Positions 58,630 through 64,000 of a stretch of 64,000 nt of DNA are shown piece by piece. A program made the translations under genes and the position numbers. Below the pieces are notes generated by a model that was given only the letters and a program-made list of their open reading frames with translations, was not told where the DNA came from and did no database searches. The stretch comes from Corynebacterium efficiens YS-314. GTDB lineage: Bacteria; Actinomycetota; Actinomycetes; Mycobacteriales; Mycobacteriaceae. Positions within the stretch are counted from its first letter, which is position 1; each line of letters begins with the position of its first letter. Where the stretch lies: positions 1,798,001 to 1,862,000 of the forward strand of contig NC_004369.1 of assembly GCF_000011305.1 (NCBI RefSeq). Reading direction: 5' to 3'.

Positions 58630-60098
58630 GGTCAAGTCCGCGGGAGTGGTGTATCTGCCCTTTCGATAAAACAAGCAGCGTAACGACCTCACGGACCATC
58701 ACGAGCTAAATACTGACCCTGGCTCATGCCACATCCTTCCGGATGATCTCAGAAGTAATATCGTCCGAATCGATGATGTTCGCCGTCATCATCGCCCTGG
58801 TCTGCTCCAAACTGGTCAACGACATGTACCGCTTCTGCTGAATCCAATCATCATGCTGTTCCGCCAGGACAGCCCCGACCAGGCGCACGACAGCATCACG
58901 GTTGGGGAAGATGCCGACGACATCGGTGCGCCGGCGGATCTCGCGATTGAGCCTCTCGGTGGGGTTATTCGACCAGACCTTGGTCCACACACTCTTGGGC
59001 GCGTTCGTGAATGCCAGCAGCTCATCAAGAGCTTCCTCCAGGTAATCGGCCACATCCGGGAACTTCTGCTCACAAAAGGCCACGACCTCACGGGCCTGAC
59101 CCCACACCGATTGTGCATCCGGCTGCTGGAAGATGGTGTGGAACATCGCCGATAACGTTGGCCATTGTGTTTTCGATACCATCCCGTACAAGTTCTTGGA
59201 AAAGTGCGTGCGACACCGTTGCCACGAGGCATTCGGCAGGACCTCACCGATGGCGTGCTGAATTCCCAGGTGGGCATCACTGGTGACCAAATAGACCTCG
59301 TTGAGCCCGCGGGCTTTGAGGTCCCGGAAGAACCCGGTCCACGATGCCACGGACTCGGCTGTGGCGACTTGCATACCAAGTAATTCCCGATAGCCCTCGG
59401 CATTGACACCGGTAGCCAGCAGGACAGAGGTTTTCACCACTCGGCCGCCTTCACGCACCTTCATGGTCAGGGCGTCGCAGGAAACATAGAGGTAGGGGCC
59501 GGTATCAAGGGGTCTGGTGCGGAACTCTTCGACCATCTGATCAAGGTCTTTGGCCATGTCTGACACCTGGGACTTTGAGAGATTGTTGATCCCTAAGGTG
59601 GCGACCAGGTCGTTCATCCTGCGGGTGGACACACCTTTGAGGTAGCAGGTGGCGATCACGGTGGTCAGGGCTCGTTCAGCCCGGGTGCGGCGTTCCAACA
59701 GCCAGTCGGGGAAGAACGATCCGGTGCGTAGTTTCGGGACCGCGACGTCGATGGTGCCCACGCGGGTGTCGAAGTCGCGGTGGCGGTATCCGTTGCGGGT
59801 GTTCACCCGGTCCTGAGACACGGTGGCGTAGTCGGCGCCGCACACCTGGTCGGCTTGGGTGGACAGGATCTGGTTGATGAAGCCCTGGAGCATCTCTCGC
59901 ATGAGATCGGGGGATGCTTGGGCGAGCAATTCGTCGAGGTAGGTGGTGGGGTCGATAGAATAGGGTCCAGCGGCCATCGTGGGTTGTCCTTTCGAGGATA
60001 TGTAGGAGTTGAGCCGAAAGGTACCTGCGGTGGTCGCCCACGTCGTTCATGGGGTCGTCACCGGCAGTTACAGATACACCACGCTAATGGACTCCACC
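58630..60098 (-). mobile_element. IS256-family insertion sequence (1469 bp)
   Basis: The ends are imperfect inverted repeats of 28 bases (58630-58657 and 60071-60098). They match at 21 positions, including an identical inner GTGGTGTATCTG, and each begins GGT. A 9-bp target duplication flanks the element. One intact transposase gene occupies most of it. It is inserted inside the IS4-family transposase gene, so it arrived after the IS4 copy. Confidence 0.93.
58724..59977 (-). CDS. IS256-family transposase
   Basis: A full-length mutator-type DDE transposase of 417 residues: NTRNGYRHRDFDTRVGTIDV near residue 60, first Asp in YVSCDALTMKV, second in YLVTSDAHLGIQHAI and the Glu in SNNPTERLNREIRRRTDVVG. 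It also has the RCRTHFSKNL motif. No frameshift or stop. ATG 59977 is preceded by AAAGGA. It is likely still active, given the intact frame, ends and target duplication. Confidence 0.95.
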   Translation of the reverse strand: MAAGPYSIDPTTYLDELLAQASPDLMREMLQGFINQILSTQADQVCGADYATVSQDRVNTRNGYRHRDFDTRVGTIDVAVPKLRTGSFFPDWLLERRTRAERALTTVIATCYLKGVSTRRMNDLVATLGINNLSKSQVSDMAKDLDQMVEEFRTRPLDTGPYLYVSCDALTMKVREGGRVVKTSVLLATGVNAEGYRELLGMQVATAESVASWTGFFRDLKARGLNEVYLVTSDAHLGIQHAIGEVLPNASWQRCRTHFSKNLYGMVSKTQWPTLSAMFHTIFQQPDAQSVWGQAREVVAFCEQKFPDVADYLEEALDELLAFTNAPKSVWTKVWSNNPTERLNREIRRRTDVVGIFPNRDAVVRLVGAVLAEQHDDWIQQKRYMSLTSLEQTRAMMTANIIDSDDITSEIIRKDVA

Positions 60099-60107
60099 CA
60101 GGGTCGT
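60099..60107 (-). repeat. Target duplication of the IS256-family element, copy 2
   Basis: Exact copy of the 9 bases at 58621-58629. Codons 199-201 of the IS4-family transposase. Confidence 0.92.
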
Positions 60108-60701
60108 TTCCCCGGTGCCCAGCCCGCCGATGACCGCGTCCAGGATCGCATGTGATCCACATTCCGCGATCGCCACGACACGGGCCTGCGGGTACCCGGC
60201 CTGACCACGTCCGGTGCCGGGACGCCCGAAATGCTCGACATTGGCTGGCGTATCCGGGACATCCAAGGTGGTGCCATCAACAGCCAACAGGCGTTTGCCC
60301 GCCAGCCAGGCCCCCTCCCACCCCGGCCGGGCCAATGGTTGGGCAACACGGGCAAACAACGCTGCCATCGGTTCATGTCCCAGCCTGACCCTGGCCTGGA
60401 AAATCGCGGAGCGTGACGGAGCAGGTACTGCCTGTTCCTCCCACCTGCAGGCCCAGGACAGTCCATCGGTGAGATCGGCGTAGATATCCTCATAGGATCC
60501 ATCGGAGTTCAAAGCCATTGTGATGGTGTAATACACCATTACCCGGGAGGGCAGGATGCGGGATCGTTGCTGGGTACGACCGGCCTGCGCGACGACCTCG
60601 TCCACGACATCGGCCGGAAACACCCGGGTGAGCAGGCCCACCGAGATTAAATCCGATAACCGACGATCAGTATCAGGTTGTGTCCGTCCATGTCGAGGCA
60701 T
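60099..60701 (-). pseudogene. IS4-family transposase, N-terminal half
   Basis: The first 201 codons of the split transposase: RVFPADVVDEVVAQAGRTQQ, VMVYYTITMALNSDGSYEDI and the first catalytic Asp in LLAVDGTTLDVPDT. After GLGTGETTL the frame enters IS256 sequence, adds four foreign codons and stops at 60084-60086. ATG 60701 is close to the right inverted repeat, as expected. It cannot make a functional enzyme alone because the second Asp and the Glu are on the other side. Confidence 0.9.
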
Positions 60702-60716
60702 AGCACAACACTACAC

Positions 60717-60736
60717 CCACTAACTTAACGGCATTG
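60717..60736 (-). repeat. Right terminal inverted repeat of the IS4-family element
   Basis: On the minus strand CAATGCCGTTAAGTTAGTGG, 19 of 20 identical to the left end. Confidence 0.92.
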
Positions 60737-60746
60737 CTGTTAGGCC
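60737..60746 (+). repeat. Right 10-bp target duplication of the IS4-family element
   Basis: CTGTTAGGCC, identical to 57798-57807. Bases 60740-60742 are the hisS stop codon, so insertion left the gene intact. Confidence 0.92.
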
Positions 60747-62029
60747 AGCTTCGCCCGCAGGGCGGAGACCACCTCGGACAGGGCGATGTCCTGCTGGTCG
60801 TGGGCGCGCATGTCCTTGACCGCGACGGTGCCGTTGTCCAGCTCGTTCTCGCCGAGCACCAGGGTGTAGAGCGAGCCTGAGCGGTCCGCACCCTTCATCG
60901 CACCCTTGAGGCCACGGTCACCATAGGACATGTCCGCGCTGATACCGGCGGCACGCAGATCGTTGATGATGCCAGCCATGGCCTTCTTCGCGGCCTGGCC
61001 GAGGGGCACACCGTAGACATCCACGCGGCGTTCCTGGCCGACGGTCACGCCTTCAGCCTCGAGCGCCAGGATGGTGCGGTCCACACCCAGGCCGTAGCCG
61101 ATGCCGGAGAGGTCCTGGCCGCCGAGCTGAGCCATGAGACCGTCGTAACGCCCGCCGCCACCGATGCCGGACTGCGCGCCGAGGCCGTCATGGATGAACT
61201 CGAAGGTGGTCTTTGTGTAGTAGTCAAGGCCACGGACCATACGTGGGTTGATCTCATAGGGCACACCCATGTCATCAAGCAGACCGGTGACGGTCTCGAA
61301 GTGGGTACGGCACCCATCATCGAGGTGATCGAGCATGAGCGGTGCATCCGCGGTCATCTCACGGACCTCGGCACGCTTGTCGTCGAGCACCCGCAACGGG
61401 TTGATCTCGGCGCGTCGGCGGGTCTCCTCGTCCAGGGGCAGGTTGAGGAGGAAGTCCTGGAGCTTCTGACGGTAGGCGGGACGGCAGTTGCTGTCACCCA
61501 GGCTGGTCAGCTCGAGGCGGAAACCGGTCAGGCCCAGGGAACGGTAGCTGCGGTCGGCCAGCGCGATGATCTCCGCGTCCAGGGCCGGGTCGTCGACGCC
61601 GATGGCCTCCACACCGACCTGCTGGAGCTGACGGTAACGACCCGCCTGGGGTCGCTCGTAGCGGAAGAAGGGACCGGCATAGTTGAGCTTGACCGGCAGC
61701 TGACCGCGATCAAGACTGTGCTCGATGACCGCACGCATGACACCGGCGGTGCCCTCCGGGCGCAGCGTCACGGAACGTTCACCGCGGTCGGCGAAGGTGT
61801 ACATCTCCTTGCTCACCACATCGGTGGACTCACCCACACCACGGGCGAACAACCCGGTCTCCTCGAAGATCGGCAGCTCGATATGCTCGAAACCCGCCAG
61901 GTGCGCCTGGGTGATGAACGCATCACGGACGGCGACAAACGCCGCCGAGCGTGGCGGTGCATAATCCGGGACACCCTTCGGCGCGGAGAACGGCTGGATC
62001 TTCTCGGTTCTGGTGTTCTTATCAGTCAC
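60740..62029 (-). CDS. hisS: Histidyl-tRNA synthetase
   Basis: Class II synthetase of 429 residues. Motifs are [20 protein letters not shown] near the start, [19 protein letters not shown] near residue 97, [20 protein letters not shown] near 125, [13 protein letters not shown] near 265 and [14 protein letters not shown]. The C-terminal anticodon-binding domain follows. The TAA stop is inside the right target duplication of the IS4-family element, so any former downstream terminator has been moved 2.9 kb away. Its ATG at 62029 is 45 bases after the hydrolase gene stop. Confidence 0.97.
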   Translation of the reverse strand: MTDKNTRTEKIQPFSAPKGVPDYAPPRSAAFVAVRDAFITQAHLAGFEHIELPIFEETGLFARGVGESTDVVSKEMYTFADRGERSVTLRPEGTAGVMRAVIEHSLDRGQLPVKLNYAGPFFRYERPQAGRYRQLQQVGVEAIGVDDPALDAEIIALADRSYRSLGLTGFRLELTSLGDSNCRPAYRQKLQDFLLNLPLDEETRRRAEINPLRVLDDKRAEVREMTADAPLMLDHLDDGCRTHFETVTGLLDDMGVPYEINPRMVRGLDYYTKTTFEFIHDGLGAQSGIGGGGRYDGLMAQLGGQDLSGIGYGLGVDRTILALEAEGVTVGQERRVDVYGVPLGQAAKKAMAGIINDLRAAGISADMSYGDRGLKGAMKGADRSGSLYTLVLGENELDNGTVAVKDMRAHDQQDIALSEVVSALRAKLA

Positions 62030-62074
62030 GGTTGCTAACGATACCTTTTCATTTCGGTCTGGTCGGAAGCAGGA

Positions 62075-62719
62075 TCAGTTTGGGCGCAGCGCACGCAGGA
62101 ACGGGTTACCCATCCGTTCCGCACGCATGGTGGTGGTGGGACCGTGCCCGGGCAGGATCTGCAGGGCATCATCCAACCCGAGGACAACAGTGCGCAGGGA
62201 GCGGGTCATGGCCTCCTCATCGGCGAACTCGAAATCAGTGCGGCCGATGGACCCCTTGAACAGCACATCACCGGAGAAGCAGTACTCCCGCCCCACCAGC
62301 ATGGTGCAGCCGGGTGAGTGTCCCGGCGCGTGGCGGAGGGTGAATTCCTCGCCCGCCAGGGTGATGGTCTCCCCGTCGACGAGATCGATGGTGGACTCCG
62401 GGGAGAGCATGTTGTCGGCGTCGAAGAGCATGGCGGTGCGGGTGCCGCTGCCCTTGTAGGCCTCCAGGAAGAACACATCATCGGGGTGGATGTAGACCGG
62501 TGCGTTGAAACGCCTGGCGACCACCCCCGCGTCCCGGGTGTGGTCGATGTGACCGTGGGTGAGCACGATCTTGTCCACGGTGAGTTTGTTGGTGGTGATG
62601 TACTCCACCAGATCATCGTGGGTGTGCATACCGGGGTCGATGATCGCCACCTCACCGTCACCGACAACGACATAACAGTTGGTCTTGTAGGGACCTGCCG
62701 CGAAACCGAGAATCTCCAT
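62075..62719 (-). CDS. Metallo-beta-lactamase-fold hydrolase (glyoxalase II-like)
   Basis: 214 residues with the binuclear zinc motif LTHGHIDHTRDAG (HxHxDH) near residue 55, the later His in LRHAPGHSPGCTMLVG and the Asp in FSGDVLFKGSIGRTDF. ILPGHGPTTTM supplies the last His. The length and short C-terminus fit the YcbL/glyoxalase II-like group rather than full glyoxalase II. Substrate unknown; a thioester hydrolase is likely. It is transcribed with hisS, as in other corynebacteria as I recall, and diverges from the cyclophilin gene. Confidence 0.9.
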   Translation of the reverse strand: MEILGFAAGPYKTNCYVVVGDGEVAIIDPGMHTHDDLVEYITTNKLTVDKIVLTHGHIDHTRDAGVVARRFNAPVYIHPDDVFFLEAYKGSGTRTAMLFDADNMLSPESTIDLVDGETITLAGEEFTLRHAPGHSPGCTMLVGREYCFSGDVLFKGSIGRTDFEFADEEAMTRSLRTVVLGLDDALQILPGHGPTTTMRAERMGNPFLRALRPN

Positions 62720-62843
62720 GGAAGGGAAGTCTAATCCCGACCCCCCAGGTGATCACCATTCAGCACGGTTTCCCCGGGTGGTTAGAATAGGGAGGAATTT
62801 TTCATGCACGTACTTTCCAACACGAAAAAAGGGATACAACGCG

Positions 62844-63692
62844 GTGAGCAATAACAAGGAACGGCGCCAGACGGCACTCTCCCAGCTTGAGAAGGAACTC
62901 AAAAGCAGGGACCGCAAGGAGAAGACCAAGCCGATGACCGTTGTGGCCGCCTCCCTGGCGGTCATCCTCCTGGTCGTCGGTGGCATCTGGTACGCAGCAA
63001 CCCGCGATACCGGTGAGGAGGCCATCACCGCCGATGAGACGACCACCGCCCCGGAGGATCCCACCTACGAGCCGCTGGCGGTCACCCGCACCACCCCACT
63101 CGGTAACACCGTCTCCTGCACCTACGAGGAGGCCGGCGAGGCCTCCCGTGAGGTGTCCACCCCGGAGACCGAGGACGTGCCAGCTACCGGAACCGTCACC
63201 GTCAATCTGTCCACCAACCAGGGTGAGATCGGTATGGAACTCGACCGGTCCGTCTCCCCGTGCACCGTCAACGCCATCGAGCACTTCGCCGCGGAGGGGT
63301 ACTACGATGACGTGGTCTGCCACCGCCTGACCACCTCCGGCATCTACGTTCTCCAGTGCGGTGATCCCAGTGGCACCGGTGCGGGCGGCCCGGGATTCCA
63401 GTTCGCCAACGAGTACCCCACCGATGAGGCTGCCCAGGAGGATTTGAACACCCCGGTCATCTACGAGCGCGGCACCATCGCCATGGCCAACGCCGGCCAG
63501 GACACCAACGGTTCGCAGTTCTTCCTCAACTACGAGGACTCCCCGCTGCCACCGGTCTACACCTACTTCGGTCAGATCACCGAGGAGGGTCTGGCCACCC
63601 TCGATGCCATCGCCGAAACCGGCGTGGAGGGTGGTGCCACCGACGGCGCACCTGCAGAGAAAGTGGTCATCGAGACCGCGACGGTGGCCTAA
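62844..63692 (+). CDS. Membrane-anchored cyclophilin-type peptidyl-prolyl isomerase
   Basis: 282 residues: a charged cytoplasmic head (KERRQTALSQLEKELKSRDR), one membrane segment (VVAASLAVILLVVGGIWYAA), a Thr/Glu-rich spacer and an extracytoplasmic cyclophilin domain (TVNLSTNQGEIGMELDRS, HRLTTSGIYVLQCGDPSGTG, IAMANAGQDTNGSQFFLNY). The usual catalytic Arg position (typically FHRVI) reads CHRLT, so that Arg is kept. GTG 62844 has AAGGGA upstream, and the frame open to 62718 is not used. A strong terminator follows. Confidence 0.9.
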   Translation: MSNNKERRQTALSQLEKELKSRDRKEKTKPMTVVAASLAVILLVVGGIWYAATRDTGEEAITADETTTAPEDPTYEPLAVTRTTPLGNTVSCTYEEAGEASREVSTPETEDVPATGTVTVNLSTNQGEIGMELDRSVSPCTVNAIEHFAAEGYYDDVVCHRLTTSGIYVLQCGDPSGTGAGGPGFQFANEYPTDEAAQEDLNTPVIYERGTIAMANAGQDTNGSQFFLNYEDSPLPPVYTYFGQITEEGLATLDAIAETGVEGGATDGAPAEKVVIETATVA

Positions 63693-63717
63693 GTCACCAG
63701 CTTTACCCCCGGACGCA

Positions 63718-63759
63718 ACCGTCTCCCGACTCCCGGCAGCAATGCCGGCGGGAGGCGGT
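63718..63759 (+). terminator. Intrinsic terminator after the cyclophilin gene
   Basis: An 11-bp stem ACCGTCTCCCG / CGGGAGGCGGT (one G-U pair) encloses an inner hairpin with GGC/GCC, and TTCCTTTAT follows. It is 26 bases past the stop codon. Confidence 0.85.
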
Positions 63760-64000
63760 TTCCTTTATGGGGCGGACATCGTCAGGGGTGGACATCCGAT
63801 CTGTCCCCTTGCGGTTGCACAGAAGCGGGCGTTTCCGGGCCCCATGCCCCGGGCGACCGGAAAACACCGTCAAACTGGAGAAAGGCTGATCCCATCCTGT
63901 TAAATAACCTGGAAGGGACAACCCCGACCAGGGGTGAGCAGACCTGCTGCAGGCGGTCGCCCACCTGTGATTTTCATCAATTAAACCCGCTTTTATGGAT
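63760..64000. other. Unassigned end of window
   Basis: About 240 bases with no recognisable gene, RNA or repeat. Short open frames on both strands lack ribosome binding sites and family motifs. In C. glutamicum the next gene would be rel, which I recall as following this cyclophilin gene, but I cannot see its end here. Confidence 0.4.

Larger units (their letters stand above)
57808..60736 (-). mobile_element. IS4-family insertion sequence, interrupted by an IS256-family element
   Basis: The ends are 20-base inverted repeats (57808-57827 and 60717-60736) that agree at 19 of 20 positions: CAATACCGTTAAGTTAGTGG and CAATGCCGTTAAGTTAGTGG. They are flanked by a 10-bp target duplication. Removing the nested IS256 copy and its duplicated 9 bases leaves about 1451 bp, a normal IS4 size, with one transposase frame of 404 codons. 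Its left 180 bases (57828-58008) are non-coding. The element lies between the 3' ends of the FMN reductase gene and hisS. Confidence 0.93.

Noticed and set aside
58630..58692. GTG at 58692 as a start making the C-terminal IS4 fragment an independent gene
   Set aside because: The codons before 58629 are IS256 end sequence. The frame is open by chance, and the fragment lacks the first catalytic Asp.

Overview
The window is a piece of a GC-rich actinobacterial chromosome, almost certainly a Corynebacterium close to C. efficiens or C. glutamicum. The gene order gap / whiA-yvcK-rapZ-uvrC / rib operon / rpe-rsmB-fmt-def / priA-metK-coaBC / rpoZ-gmk-mihF / pyr operon / nusB-efp-pepQ / aro operon / mltG-ruvX-alaS / rarA / aspS / hisS / peptidyl-prolyl isomerase follows the C. 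glutamicum order as I recall it. The flavin monooxygenase and FMN reductase pair at 55950-57771 fits two families that, to my recollection, are named after C. efficiens loci CE1758 and CE1759, so C. efficiens is my best species guess (inference, no search run).

Layout. Positions 1-38700 are nearly all minus-strand housekeeping genes. They comprise the 5' half of gapA, the whiA-yvcK-rapZ-uvrC cluster, riboflavin synthesis (ribD, ribE, ribBA, ribH), rpe, rsmB, formyl-Met handling (fmt, def), priA, metK, coenzyme A synthesis (coaBC), rpoZ, gmk, mIHF and the pyrimidine operon pyrR-pyrB-pyrC-carA-carB-pyrF. A plus-strand HNH endonuclease gene of the 13E12/DUF222 type with LexA-like boxes is inserted between def and priA. 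A plus-strand block at 30313-32814 holds an SDR39U1-type epimerase and two YbjN-like genes. Then come nusB, efp, pepQ and the shikimate operon aroC-aroK-aroB-aroQ, followed upstream by a small prepilin peptidase-like gene, aroE, mltG, ruvX, alaS, rarA, a degenerate APH-fold kinase gene and aspS.

The accessory part runs from about 49700 to 60740. It contains a zinc metallopeptidase, a SNF2-family helicase with a long unassigned N-terminus, a two-gene tyrosinase operon (a MelC1/caddie-like small protein plus a 415-residue type 3 copper enzyme, neither with an export signal), a HEPN-like/CBS protein, the LLM monooxygenase and FMN reductase pair, and a nested insertion sequence. In the nested element, an IS4-family copy (10-bp target duplication) sits exactly at the hisS stop codon and was itself split by an IS256-family copy (9-bp target duplication). 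The window closes with hisS, a metallo-beta-lactamase-fold hydrolase and a membrane-anchored cyclophilin.

Regulatory signals I can point to are an McbR-type operator inside the metK promoter, a PyrR-type RNA hairpin beside the pyrR ribosome binding site, LexA-type boxes ahead of the HNH gene, a GlxR-like palindrome near gapA, a palindrome at the LLM promoter and several intrinsic terminators. I saw no tRNA, rRNA or CRISPR array.
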